Shown: positions 16,647 to 29,282 of the stretch, in pieces | How positions within the stretch are numbered: position 1 is the stretch's first letter | How the letters are laid out: every line of letters starts with the position of its first letter | DNA from: Streptomyces aquilus | GTDB taxonomy: Bacteria; Actinomycetota; Actinomycetes; Streptomycetales; Streptomycetaceae | Direction: 5' to 3' | DNA: 64,000 nt | Assembly: GCF_003955715.1 (NCBI RefSeq) | Contig: NZ_CP034463.1 | Span: forward strand, 7,068,001 to 7,132,000 | Translations under genes and position numbers: made by a program | Notes under the pieces: model-generated | Told to the model about the DNA's origin: nothing | Databases searched by the model: none | The model's input: only the letters and a program-made list of their open reading frames with translations

Positions 16647-17975
16647 GTGCGTGAATACCTGCTGACGCTCTGCATCACGGCCGCGGTGACGTATCTGCTG
16701 ACAGGGCCGGTACGGAAGTTCGCGATCGTGGCCGGAGCGATGCCGGAGATCAGGGCCCGTGACGTGCACCGGGAACCGACTCCGCGGCTCGGCGGTATCG
16801 CCATGTTCTTCGGCCTGTGCGCCGGGCTCCTGGTCGCCGACCACCTCACCAACCTCAACGGGGTCTTCTCCCAGTCCAACGAGCCGCGCGCGCTGCTCTC
16901 CGGCGCCGCCCTGATCTGGCTGATCGGCGTCCTGGACGACAAGTTCGAGATCGACGCCCTGATCAAGCTGGGCGGGCAGATGATCGCCGCCGGCGTGATG
17001 GTCATGCAGGGTCTGACGATCCTGTGGCTGCCGGTCCCCGGCGCCGGTACCGTCGCGCTGACCCAGTGGCAGGGCACCCTGCTGACCGTGGCGCTGGTCG
17101 TCATCACCATCAACGCGGTCAACTTCGTCGACGGCCTGGACGGCCTGGCCTCCGGCATGGTGTGCATCGCCGCCGCCGCGTTCTTCATGTACGCCTACCG
17201 CATCTGGTACTCGTACGGCATCGAGGCCGCCGCCCCCGCGACGCTGTTCGCGGCCATCCTGATGGGCATGTGCCTGGGCTTCCTGCCGCACAACATGCAC
17301 CCCGCGCGCATCTTCATGGGCGACTCGGGGTCCATGCTGATCGGGCTGGTCCTGGCCGCGGGCGCGATCTCCATCACGGGGCAGGTCGACCCGGACAGCC
17401 TGTTCGGCGGGTCCCAGCGCCAGACCGTGCACCACATGGTCCCGGTCTACATCCCGCTGCTGCTGCCGCTGACGATCATCGCGATCCCGGCCGCCGACCT
17501 GGTCCTCGCCATCGTGCGCCGCACCTGGCGCGGCCAGTCGCCGTTCGCCGCGGACCGCGGGCATCTGCACCACCGGCTGCTGGAGATCGGGCACTCGCAC
17601 AGCAGGGCCGTCCTGATCATGTACTTCTGGTCGGCGCTGATCGCCTTCGGCGCGCTCGCCTACTCCGTGAACTCCGCGTCCATGTGGATCGTGCTCGGTG
17701 TGGTGATCCTCTCGGCGATCGGGCTGCTGTTGCTGCTGATGCCGCGCTTCACGCCGCGTGCCCCGATGTGGGCGCAGGCCTTCGTGCCGCCGCGTTATCG
17801 CCGTCGCCGCAAGGCCGTTGCGGAATCCGCGCCCGCCGCGGAGCCGGCCGCCCCCGCGGTCGACGAGGAGGAGCGCACCCCGGTCGCCGTCGGGGTCTCC
17901 GGCGTCAACGGGGCGACCGCCATCGGCGCCCGTTCGCGCTTCCTGGACCGGCGGAAAGCCGGCTCGTCGCGCTGA
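16647..17975 (+). CDS. Undecaprenyl-phosphate GlcNAc-1-phosphate transferase (WecA/Rfe-like)
   Basis: Polytopic enzyme moving a sugar-1-phosphate from a UDP-sugar to undecaprenyl phosphate, the first step for wall glycopolymers or teichoic-type polymers. 442 residues from GTG 16647 behind GGGGA. MraY/WecA superfamily motifs: PTPRLGGIAMF, the Mg-binding LDDKFEID, NFVDGLDGLASG, MGDSGSMLIG, and the HLHHRLLEIGHS cytoplasmic loop that marks the WecA rather than the MraY branch. It has about ten hydrophobic segments and a Pro/Ala-rich cytoplasmic tail. The LytR-CpsA-Psr gene 6 kb upstream could act on its products. Confidence 0.92.
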   Translation: MREYLLTLCITAAVTYLLTGPVRKFAIVAGAMPEIRARDVHREPTPRLGGIAMFFGLCAGLLVADHLTNLNGVFSQSNEPRALLSGAALIWLIGVLDDKFEIDALIKLGGQMIAAGVMVMQGLTILWLPVPGAGTVALTQWQGTLLTVALVVITINAVNFVDGLDGLASGMVCIAAAAFFMYAYRIWYSYGIEAAAPATLFAAILMGMCLGFLPHNMHPARIFMGDSGSMLIGLVLAAGAISITGQVDPDSLFGGSQRQTVHHMVPVYIPLLLPLTIIAIPAADLVLAIVRRTWRGQSPFAADRGHLHHRLLEIGHSHSRAVLIMYFWSALIAFGALAYSVNSASMWIVLGVVILSAIGLLLLLMPRFTPRAPMWAQAFVPPRYRRRRKAVAESAPAAEPAAPAVDEEERTPVAVGVSGVNGATAIGARSRFLDRRKAGSSR

Positions 17976-18286
17976 CGCGGCAAGGTAAGAATCTGACTAG
18001 AGCATTGCCAAGTCGTGGGAGTGAGTTGGGGGTGCAAAGCGCCCCAATACCAGACATGTTGGCCGTGTTCTTGCACAGACGTGCACCATCACTCTCACGT
18101 GTGACAGCGAGCACACCAACCAGGTAAAGACCTCATCAAATAGTTTGTGATACGGTTCACGAGAACCCGGGATAGAGCCGAAGGACCGCAGTGCGACGGT
18201 CCATTGGTGTGAGGTTCCCTCTCAGCCCGGGACTACGCTCGTCCATGACGACACCCCTTCCCCCCGTTGAAAGCGGAGTTGCCGCC
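17976..18286 (+). promoter_or_regulatory. Intergenic region before the atp operon
   Basis: 311 bases with no gene I can support. It is noticeably more AT-rich than its surroundings (for example around 18130-18165) and must hold the promoter of the ATP synthase operon, but I find no clear consensus hexamers. GTG (18191) and ATG (18245) codons in frame with atpI lack ribosome binding sites. Confidence 0.4.
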
Positions 18287-18718
18287 ATGCCGTCCAACGA
18301 CGTCCGGATCCTGGCCCAGGCTGCTGTGCCCACAGCTGCCGTCGGCGCGATTGCCGCCGTCGTCAGCGGTGTGGTCGCCGGCGGTAAAGGGGCGATCGGG
18401 GCGGGCGTTGCGACGCTGATCGTGATCCTCTTCATGGGAATCGGTCTCTACGTACTGCAGCGCACTGCCAAATCGCTTCCGCACTTGTTCCAGGCGATGG
18501 GCCTGATGCTCTACGCGGCTCAGATCCTGCTGCTGTTCGTGTTCCTCGCCGCTTTCAAGAACACGACGTTGTTCCATCCCAAGGCTTTCGCACTGACTCT
18601 CGTCGCCGGCACCCTCGCGTGGATCGCCGCACAGACGCGTGCCCACATGAAGTCCAAGATCCTTTACGTCGAACCCGATTCGGGTAACAAGCCCGAAAAA
18701 TCGGGGCACTCGTCGTGA
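18287..18718 (+). CDS. atpI: ATP synthase accessory protein I
   Basis: Small membrane protein at the head of the atp operon; AtpI proteins are thought to help assemble the c-ring or handle Mg2+, and are not part of the finished enzyme. The chosen ATG 18287 has AAGCGGAG 8 bases upstream and gives 143 residues, the usual length. Four hydrophobic helices are visible (about 12-34, 38-58, 66-91, 97-117), with a charged C-terminal tail. atpB follows after a 231-base gap. Confidence 0.85.
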   Translation: MPSNDVRILAQAAVPTAAVGAIAAVVSGVVAGGKGAIGAGVATLIVILFMGIGLYVLQRTAKSLPHLFQAMGLMLYAAQILLLFVFLAAFKNTTLFHPKAFALTLVAGTLAWIAAQTRAHMKSKILYVEPDSGNKPEKSGHSS

Positions 18719-18949
18719 GGGGTAGGGGCGGGATAAAGGCGCACGAGAAGTCCTGCTATCGTCCGGTGCCAACTGCGGCATCGCGGGCGCGGGCATCTGA
18801 GCTGACGCCTGCTCAATCTCACTCGCGAGGCGAGATGCCCCCCAGCCGCCCCCACATCCGTAACACCAGTCCCGTGCCGAACCGCGGCCCTGCGCCGCGC
18901 CGACACAACGAGGTTGCCGTACCTATGCGCCACGATGAAGGAGCCCGCG
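18719..18949 (+). promoter_or_regulatory. atpI-atpB intergenic region
   Basis: No gene seen. It carries an 8-base inverted repeat, GGGCATCT at 18791-18798 and AGATGCCC at 18833-18840, in the long leader of atpB. It may hold an internal promoter or a folded leader; neither is proven. Confidence 0.35.
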
Positions 18950-19774
18950 GTGAGTGCTGACCCGACGCAGACGCTCGCTTTCGATACGAGCTGTCACCTG
19001 TTCGACGGGTGTGGCTTCCCGGCTCCGGGCCTGCACTCGTTCATGTTCGAGCCGCTGTGGGGCGACGCCGACGGCAACGGCGCGTACTTCAACAAGCCGA
19101 TGCTGCTGGCCCTGCTGGGCTCCATCATCATCGTGGGCTTCTTCTGGTCCGCCTTCGCCAAGCCGAAGCTGGTCCCGGGCAAGCTCCAGATGGTCGCCGA
19201 GGCCGGCTACGACTTCGTACGCCGCGGCATCGTCTACGAGACGATCGGCAAGAAGGAGGGCGAGAAGTACGTCCCGCTCGCCGTCTCGCTGTTCTTCTTC
19301 ATCTGGATCATGAACCTCTGGTCCATCGTGCCGGTGGCGTCCTTCCCGGTGACATCGATCATCGCGTACCCCGCCGTACTGGCCGCGATCGTCTACGTCA
19401 CCTGGGTCTCGCTCACCTTCAAGCGGCACGGCTTCGTGGGCGCCTTCAAGAACTTCACCGGCTACGACAAGTCGCTGGGCCCGGTGCTCCCGCTGGCCAT
19501 GACCATCGAGTTCTTCTCGAACCTGATCGTCCGCCCGTTCACGCACGCGGTGCGACTCTTCGCGAACATGTTCGCCGGCCACACCCTGCTGCTGCTCTTC
19601 ACGATCGCCAGCTGGTACATGCTCAACGGCATCGGCATCGCCTACTCCGCAGTGTCGTTCGTGATGGTCATCATCATGACCGCCTTCGAGCTCTTCATCC
19701 AGGCCGTTCAGGCGTACGTCTTCGTCCTCCTGACCTGCACCTTCATCCAGGGCGCGCTCGCCGAGCACCACTGA
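18950..19774 (+). CDS. atpB: ATP synthase Fo subunit a
   Basis: Membrane half-channel that conducts protons past the c-ring. 274 residues from GTG 18950, preceded by a strong AAGGAG at 18938-18943; the in-frame ATG at 18935 overlaps that site and is less likely. The essential arginine lies in THAVRLFANMFAGHTLLLL, and several membrane helices are evident. It is followed by atpE after 78 bases. Confidence 0.97.
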   Translation: MSADPTQTLAFDTSCHLFDGCGFPAPGLHSFMFEPLWGDADGNGAYFNKPMLLALLGSIIIVGFFWSAFAKPKLVPGKLQMVAEAGYDFVRRGIVYETIGKKEGEKYVPLAVSLFFFIWIMNLWSIVPVASFPVTSIIAYPAVLAAIVYVTWVSLTFKRHGFVGAFKNFTGYDKSLGPVLPLAMTIEFFSNLIVRPFTHAVRLFANMFAGHTLLLLFTIASWYMLNGIGIAYSAVSFVMVIIMTAFELFIQAVQAYVFVLLTCTFIQGALAEHH

Positions 19775-19834
19775 GCCGAGCCCTCGGTCACACCCCCAGA
19801 GACATCCGGTGGCCAACCCCCACCGGTCACGTAA

Positions 19835-20077
<243 letters not shown>

Positions 20078-20120
20078 GACGAACCCAACGACCAGCCGTA
20101 ATTAGACGAAAGGCACTGAT

Positions 20121-20672
20121 GTGAACCACGCACTGGTTCAGCTGGCGGCCGAGGCGGAGAAGGAGAACCCCCTCATTCCGCCGTGGCCGGAGCTCGTCAT
20201 CGGCCTGATCGCCTTCGTCATCGTCTTCGGCTTCCTCGCCAAGAAGCTCCTCCCGACCATCAACAAGGTTCTGGAAGAGCGGCGCGAGGCCATCGAGGGC
20301 GGTATCGAGAAGGCCGAGGCCGCACAGACCGAGGCCCAGAGCGTCCTTGAGCAGTACAAGGCACAGCTCGCCGAGGCCCGCCACGAGGCCGCGCGCCTGC
20401 GCCAGGAGGCGCAGGAGCAGGGCGCCACGCTCATCGCCGAGATGCGCGCGGAAGGCCAGCGGCAGCGTGAGGAGATCATCGCCGCCGGTCACGCGCAGAT
20501 CGAGGCCGACCGCAAGGCCGCCTCGCAGGCGCTGCGCCAGGACGTGGGCAAGCTCGCCACCGACCTGGCCGGCAAGCTCGTCGGCGAGTCCCTGGAGGAC
20601 CACGCCCGGCAGTCCCGCGTGATCGACCGCTTCCTCGACGAGCTCGAGGAGAAGGCCGAGGCGGCTCGATGA
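20121..20672 (+). CDS. atpF: ATP synthase Fo subunit b
   Basis: Peripheral-stalk subunit: one N-terminal membrane helix (about 24-44, LVIGLIAFVIVFGFLA) followed by a long charged helix (about 50-170) that dimerises and reaches the top of F1. 183 residues, GTG start behind GAAAGG. Its stop overlaps the atpH start by 4 bases, coupling the two stalk subunits. Confidence 0.96.
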   Translation: MNHALVQLAAEAEKENPLIPPWPELVIGLIAFVIVFGFLAKKLLPTINKVLEERREAIEGGIEKAEAAQTEAQSVLEQYKAQLAEARHEAARLRQEAQEQGATLIAEMRAEGQRQREEIIAAGHAQIEADRKAASQALRQDVGKLATDLAGKLVGESLEDHARQSRVIDRFLDELEEKAEAAR

Positions 20673-21490
20673 CAGCGCACGGAGCGAGCCGCGAGGCCAC
20701 GGCTTCGGCACGTGAGCGTCTCGACGCCCTCACGGACAACACGTCCGTGAACGCCGGCACGCTCGCCGAGGAGCTGGCCGCCGTCACCGCGCTGCTCGAC
20801 CGCGAGGTGTCGCTGCGTCGGGTCCTGACCGACCCGGCGCAGGCCGGCGAGGCCAAGGCCGAACTGGCCCAGCGTCTTCTCGGCGGCCAGGTCGGCGGCG
20901 AGGCCGCGGACCTGGTGTCCGGCATGGTGCGCTCCCGCTGGTCGCAGTCGCGTGACCTGGTGGACGCCCTGGAGGAGCTGGCGAACCTCGCCGACCTCAC
21001 CGCCGCGCAGCGGACCGGCGCGCTCGACGACGTGGAGGACGAGCTGTTCCGGTTCGGCCGGATCGTCTCCTCGAACACCGAGCTGCGGGCCGCGCTCACC
21101 GACCGCGCCGCGACCGGTTCGGCCAAGGGCGAGCTGCTGCGCAGCCTGCTCGGCGGCCGTGCCCACGCGACCACCGAGCGTCTGGTGACGCGTCTTGTGA
21201 CCGCGCCGCGGGGACGTAGCCTGGAAGCGGGACTGGAGTCCCTGTCCAAGCTCGCCGCGGACCGTCGCAACCGCCTGGTCGCCGTCGTCACCTCGGCGGT
21301 ACCGCTGAGCGACACCCAGAAGCAGCGCCTGGGCGCCGCGCTCGGGAAGCTCTACGGCCACCAGGTCCACCTGAACATCGACGTGGACCCCGAGGTCCTC
21401 GGCGGCATCCGGGTGCAGGTCGGCGACGAGGTCATCAACGGCTCCATCGCGGACCGCATCGAGGACGCCGGCCGCCGCCTGGCGGGCTGA
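20669..21490 (+). CDS. atpH: ATP synthase F1 subunit delta
   Basis: Links the b-subunit stalk to the top of the alpha3-beta3 head. 273 residues, about 90 longer than the E. coli protein, which is normal for actinobacterial delta. The conserved C-terminal part contains VVTSAVPLSDTQKQRL and the ending GGIRVQVGDEVINGSIADRI. The ATG overlaps the atpF stop. Confidence 0.95.
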   Translation: MTAHGASREATASARERLDALTDNTSVNAGTLAEELAAVTALLDREVSLRRVLTDPAQAGEAKAELAQRLLGGQVGGEAADLVSGMVRSRWSQSRDLVDALEELANLADLTAAQRTGALDDVEDELFRFGRIVSSNTELRAALTDRAATGSAKGELLRSLLGGRAHATTERLVTRLVTAPRGRSLEAGLESLSKLAADRRNRLVAVVTSAVPLSDTQKQRLGAALGKLYGHQVHLNIDVDPEVLGGIRVQVGDEVINGSIADRIEDAGRRLAG

Positions 21491-21551
21491 GCAGCAACTT
21501 CATAGCAGTACGTACTTACGACGGCCCTGGTTGGGCCGTACATGAAGAATC

Positions 21552-21568
21552 CTGGGGGTCGCCCCCAG
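21552..21568. repeat. G/C-rich palindrome between atpH and atpA
   Basis: A perfect 7-bp stem (21552-21558 with 21562-21568) with a 3-base loop, followed by a C run and a short AT-rich patch. It lies in the 126-base gap before atpA and resembles the G-rich/C-rich palindromic repeats scattered through Streptomyces intergenic DNA, like those at prmC and at 55.2 kb in this window. Confidence 0.5.
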
Positions 21569-21616
21569 ACCCCCAAAGTGAAACTTCGGGCCCAACAAGG
21601 AGAGCAGGGAACCCAG

Positions 21617-23206
21617 ATGGCGGAGCTCACGATCCGGCCGGAGGAGATCCGGGACGCGCTGGAGAACTTCGTCCAGTCGTACAAGCCGGACGCGGCCTCG
21701 CGCGAGGAGGTCGGTACGGTCACCCTTGCCGGCGACGGCATCGCGAAGGTCGAGGGTCTGCCCTCGGCCATGGCCAACGAACTGCTGAAGTTCGAGGACG
21801 GCACCCTCGGCCTCGCGCTCAACCTGGAAGAGCGCGAGATCGGCGCCATCGTCCTCGGTGAGTTCAGCGGCATCGAGGAGGGTCAGCCGGTCACGCGCAC
21901 CGGTGAGGTCCTGTCCGTGGCCGTCGGCGAGGGCTACCTCGGCCGCGTCGTCGACCCGCTCGGCAACCCGATCGACGGCCTCGGCGAGATCGAGACGTCC
22001 GGTCGTCGTGCCCTTGAGCTGCAGGCCCCCACGGTCATGCAGCGCAAGTCGGTGCACGAGCCGATGGAGACCGGCTACAAGGCCGTCGACGCGATGACCC
22101 CGATCGGCCGTGGCCAGCGTCAGCTGATCATCGGTGACCGTCAGACCGGCAAGACCGCCCTGGCCGTCGACACGATCATCAACCAGCGCGACAACTGGCG
22201 CTCGGGCGACGTGAACAAGCAGGTCCGCTGCATCTACGTCGCCATCGGCCAGAAGGGCTCCACCATCGCGTCGGTCCGCCGCGCGCTGGAGGAGAACGGC
22301 GCGCTGGAGTACACGACCATCGTCGCCGCCCCCGCGTCCGACCCGGCCGGCTTCAAGTACCTGGCGCCGTACACCGGTTCGGCCATCGGTCAGCAGTGGA
22401 TGTACGAGGGCAAGCACGTCCTCATCATCTTCGACGACCTGTCGAAGCAGGCCGACGCCTACCGCGCCGTGTCGCTGCTGCTGCGCCGCCCGCCGGGGCG
22501 TGAGGCCTACCCGGGTGACGTCTTCTACCTGCACTCCCGTCTGCTGGAGCGCTGCGCCAAGCTCTCCGACGACATGGGGGCCGGCTCGATGACCGGTCTG
22601 CCGATCGTCGAGACCAAGGCCAACGACGTCTCGGCCTTCATCCCGACCAACGTCATCTCCATCACCGACGGCCAGTGCTTCCTGGAGTCGGACCTCTTCA
22701 ACGCCGGTCAGCGCCCCGCGCTGAACGTCGGTATCTCCGTCTCCCGAGTCGGTGGTTCCGCGCAGCACAAGGCGATGAAGCAGGTTTCCGGTCGTCTCCG
22801 CGTGGACCTCGCCCAGTTCCGTGAGCTGGAGGCCTTCGCCGCCTTCGGTTCCGACCTGGACGCCGCGTCGAAGGCGCAGCTGGAGCGCGGTCAGCGCATG
22901 GTCGAGCTGCTCAAGCAGGCTCAGTACCAGCCGATGTCCACCGAGGACCAGGTCGTCTCCGTCTGGGCCGGCACCACCGGCAAGATGGACGACGTCCCGG
23001 TCGCCGACATCCGCCGCTTCGAGAAGGAGCTCCTGGAGTACCTGCACCGCAAGGAGCAGGGCCTCATGACCTCCATCCGCGAGGGCGGCAAGCTGTCGGA
23101 CGACACCCTCACCGCTGTTGCCGACGCGATCGCCGACTTCAAGAAGCAGTTCGAGACCTCGGACGGCAAGCTTCTCGGCGAGGACGCCCCGGCCGCCGCC
23201 AAGTGA
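21617..23206 (+). CDS. atpA: ATP synthase F1 subunit alpha
   Basis: Non-catalytic nucleotide-binding subunit of the F1 head; 529 residues. Walker A is GDRQTGKT; the C-terminal region has [13 protein letters not shown] 21617 ([10 protein letters not shown]) was chosen for family length; an upstream in-frame ATG at 21542 would translate the palindromic repeat and is unlikely. atpG follows 21 bases later. Confidence 0.98.
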   Translation: MAELTIRPEEIRDALENFVQSYKPDAASREEVGTVTLAGDGIAKVEGLPSAMANELLKFEDGTLGLALNLEEREIGAIVLGEFSGIEEGQPVTRTGEVLSVAVGEGYLGRVVDPLGNPIDGLGEIETSGRRALELQAPTVMQRKSVHEPMETGYKAVDAMTPIGRGQRQLIIGDRQTGKTALAVDTIINQRDNWRSGDVNKQVRCIYVAIGQKGSTIASVRRALEENGALEYTTIVAAPASDPAGFKYLAPYTGSAIGQQWMYEGKHVLIIFDDLSKQADAYRAVSLLLRRPPGREAYPGDVFYLHSRLLERCAKLSDDMGAGSMTGLPIVETKANDVSAFIPTNVISITDGQCFLESDLFNAGQRPALNVGISVSRVGGSAQHKAMKQVSGRLRVDLAQFRELEAFAAFGSDLDAASKAQLERGQRMVELLKQAQYQPMSTEDQVVSVWAGTTGKMDDVPVADIRRFEKELLEYLHRKEQGLMTSIREGGKLSDDTLTAVADAIADFKKQFETSDGKLLGEDAPAAAK

Positions 23207-23227
23207 CGTAAGGAAGGGACCTGACTC

Positions 23228-25581
<2,354 letters not shown>

Positions 25582-25618
25582 ACTCCGTGAGTTCCATGTG
25601 GGCCTTGCGCTCACGTCC

Positions 25619-25646
25619 GAGGGGGCGGGGTACGTCCCGCCTCCTC
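25619..25646 (+). terminator. Hairpin between atpD and atpC
   Basis: An 11-bp stem with one G-T pair (arms 25619-25629 and 25636-25646, 6-base loop), 38 bases after the atpD stop and followed by TTTC. It may attenuate atpC relative to atpD or mark an mRNA processing site. Confidence 0.5.
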
Positions 25647-25713
25647 TTTCACGCCCCTTAGACTTGTAACCAACACCCGGCAGACCCGCCGGGTGGTGAC
25701 CCGAGGAGCCACC

Positions 25714-26088
25714 TTGGCTGCTGAGCTGCACGTCGCGCTGGTCGCGGCCGACCGAGAGGTCTGGTCCGGCGAGGCCACCCTGGTCGTCGCGCGCACCACG
25801 TCCGGCGACATCGGCGTCATGCCCGGTCACCAGCCGCTGCTCGGTGTGCTGGAGTCGGGCCCGGTGACCATCCGTACGAGTGATGGTGGAACGGTCGTCG
25901 CCGCGGTGCACGGCGGTTTCATCTCGTTCGCGGACAACAAGCTGTCGCTGCTGGCCGAGATCGCCGAGCTGTCGGACGAGATCGATGTCCAGCGCGCCGA
26001 GCGCGAGCTGGAGCGCGCGAAGGCGGAGGGTGACGCCGCCGCCGAGCGTCGCGCGGACGTACGCATCCGCGCGGCGGCGACGCGCTAG
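25714..26088 (+). CDS. atpC: ATP synthase F1 subunit epsilon
   Basis: Inhibitory, rotor-associated subunit. 124 residues from TTG 25714, which has GAGGAG 5 bases upstream and matches the family N-terminus AAELHVALV; a GTG at 25693 would add 7 residues but lacks a site. It has a beta-sandwich N-domain (PGHQPLLGVLESG) and a C-terminal helical pair rich in Glu/Arg. It ends the operon; a terminator follows. Confidence 0.96.
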   Translation: MAAELHVALVAADREVWSGEATLVVARTTSGDIGVMPGHQPLLGVLESGPVTIRTSDGGTVVAAVHGGFISFADNKLSLLAEIAELSDEIDVQRAERELERAKAEGDAAAERRADVRIRAAATR

Positions 26089-26112
26089 CCTGCGCGAGAC
26101 CGTATGACGTCA

Positions 26113-26160
26113 CTCAGCCGCGGCTGGGACCGGAGAAATCCGGCCCCGGTCGCGGCTGAG
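26113..26160 (+). terminator. Terminator of the atp operon
   Basis: A long hairpin: 26113-26122 pairs with 26151-26160, and an inner GACCGG/CCGGTC continues the stem after a 5-base bulge. A run of six T residues begins 14 bases further on. Confidence 0.75.
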
Positions 26161-26181
26161 GCGAATGTGGACGTTTTTTCC

Positions 26182-26213
26182 AATCCGTTACTGAGTAATC
26201 CGTTACCGAGTAG
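26182..26213 (+). promoter_or_regulatory. Tandem 16-bp direct repeat upstream of the DUF2550 gene
   Basis: Two abutting copies (26182-26197 and 26198-26213) differ at one base. The junction forms a TTACT-G-AGTAA palindrome (26188-26198). The pair ends 2 bases before the ribosome binding site, so it is a good candidate operator. Confidence 0.5.
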
Positions 26214-26231
26214 ACGAGGAGGTCGGTGTCG

Positions 26232-26678
26232 ATGGTCCTCGCTCTGACTGTGTGCGGAGTCGTGGTCGCCCTGGTGGTGCTGGGACTGTTCGTCTTCGGT
26301 CTGCGCCGCAGACTCATCCAGCGCTCGGGCGGCACCTTCGACTGTTCCCTGCGCTGGGACGTCCCGGAGAAAACCGACACCAGTGGCAAGGGCTGGAGCT
26401 ATGGCGTCGCCCGCTACAACGGCGACCGCATCGAGTGGTACCGCGTCTTCTCCTACGCCTACCGCCCGCGCCGCGTCCTGGAGCGCGCCGCGATCGAGGT
26501 CGCCGGCCGCCGGCTGCCCGAGGGCGAGGAGGAGCTGGCGCTCCTGTCGGACGCCGTGGTCCTCACCTGCCTGCACCGGGGCACGCGTCTGGAGCTCGCC
26601 ATGAGCGAAGACGCGCTGACCGGTTTTCTCGCGTGGCTTGAGGCAGCCCCGCCCGGTCAGCGCGTCAATGTCGCCTAG
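26232..26678 (+). CDS. DUF2550 family membrane protein
   Basis: 148 residues from ATG 26232, 9 bases after GAGGAGG; a GTG 6 bases earlier is too close to the site. It has one N-terminal membrane helix (about 2-22), then a basic RRRLIQRSGG and a cytoplasmic domain with FDCSLRW, WSYGVARYNGDRIEWYRVFSY and FLAWLEAAPPG. The family is actinobacterial, of unknown function, and usually found directly after atpC. The following chitinase gene is convergent. Confidence 0.88.
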   Translation: MVLALTVCGVVVALVVLGLFVFGLRRRLIQRSGGTFDCSLRWDVPEKTDTSGKGWSYGVARYNGDRIEWYRVFSYAYRPRRVLERAAIEVAGRRLPEGEEELALLSDAVVLTCLHRGTRLELAMSEDALTGFLAWLEAAPPGQRVNVA

Positions 26679-26695
26679 TACTGCTCGTCGTCCTG

Positions 26696-28522
<1,827 letters not shown>

Positions 28523-28581
28523 ACCGCGCCTCCTTCTCGGGGATGGGGGCACGACTGAGCCTTCGTACCCACGGTGCCGCG

Positions 28582-28623
28582 AGAATAGAAAGGTCTGGAC
28601 CACGGGTCAATAGGTCTGGACCA
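28582..28623 (-). promoter_or_regulatory. Chitinase promoter with two 12-bp direct repeats
   Basis: On the minus strand TGGTCCAGACCT occurs twice (28612-28623 and 28591-28602), 9 bases apart. This is the direct repeat known from Streptomyces chitinase promoters and required for chitin induction and glucose repression. Between and after the copies stand TTGACC (28605-28610) and TATTCT (28582-28587) with a 17-base spacer. The second repeat fills the spacer of the promoter. Confidence 0.9.
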
Positions 28624-28640
28624 CTCTCGTATGCAACCGC

Positions 28641-29282
28641 TCAGACACCCAACTCCTGCGCGAGTACCGCCGCTTGGACCCGGCTGCGCAGCTCCAGCTT
28701 GCCCAGGAGACGGCTGACGTGCGTCTTCACCGTCGCCTCCGCCATGTCCAGGCGCCCCGCGATGTCCGCGTTGGACAGCCCCTCGCCCAGGCAGGACAGC
28801 ACTTCGCGTTCACGGCGGGTGAGGGAGTCCAGGACGGCCGGGTCCGCGCTCGACCGCCGTACGGGCTTCGTGGCGAACTCGGCGATCAGGCGCCGTGTCA
28901 CGGCCGGGGCCACGATGCCCTCGCCGCGGGCCACCGTGCGGACGGCCTCGACGAGGTCCCTCGCCTCCGTGTTCTTCAGCAGGAACCCGGCCGCGCCCGC
29001 CCGCAGCGCCCCGAACACGTACTCGTCGAGGTCGAAGGTGGTCAGCACGAGGACGTCCGCGAGCCCCTCCTCGGTGACCTTCCGGGTCGCCGACACCCCG
29101 TCCAGACGCGGCATCTGCACGTCCATCAGGACCAGGTCCGGCCGCAGCTCCCGGGCCAGAGCCACCGCCCGCTCCCCGTCGGCGGCCTCACCGACCACCT
29201 CGACGTCGGGCGCGCTGCGCAGGATGAGGACGAGCCCGGCGCGGACGGCGGACTGGTCCTCGGCGACGAGCACACGGATCAT
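28641..29282 (-). CDS. NarL/LuxR-family response regulator
   Basis: 213 residues. Receiver domain with phospho-acceptor Asp54 (LVLMDVQMP), conserved Thr in LTTFD and Lys in FLLKNT; C-terminal LuxR-type helix-turn-helix (about 153-210; LTRREREVLSCLGEGLSNADIA). Its ATG overlaps the stop of the upstream histidine kinase by 4 bases, so the pair is cotranscribed and coupled. The target is not evident; the chitinase next to it is a possible but unproven candidate. Confidence 0.95.
   Translation of the reverse strand: MIRVLVAEDQSAVRAGLVLILRSAPDVEVVGEAADGERAVALARELRPDLVLMDVQMPRLDGVSATRKVTEEGLADVLVLTTFDLDEYVFGALRAGAAGFLLKNTEARDLVEAVRTVARGEGIVAPAVTRRLIAEFATKPVRRSSADPAVLDSLTRREREVLSCLGEGLSNADIAGRLDMAEATVKTHVSRLLGKLELRSRVQAAVLAQELGV

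Noticed and set aside
18145..18177. TTGTGA and GATAGA as promoter hexamers for atpI
   Set aside because: The spacer would be 20 bases or more and the match is poor.
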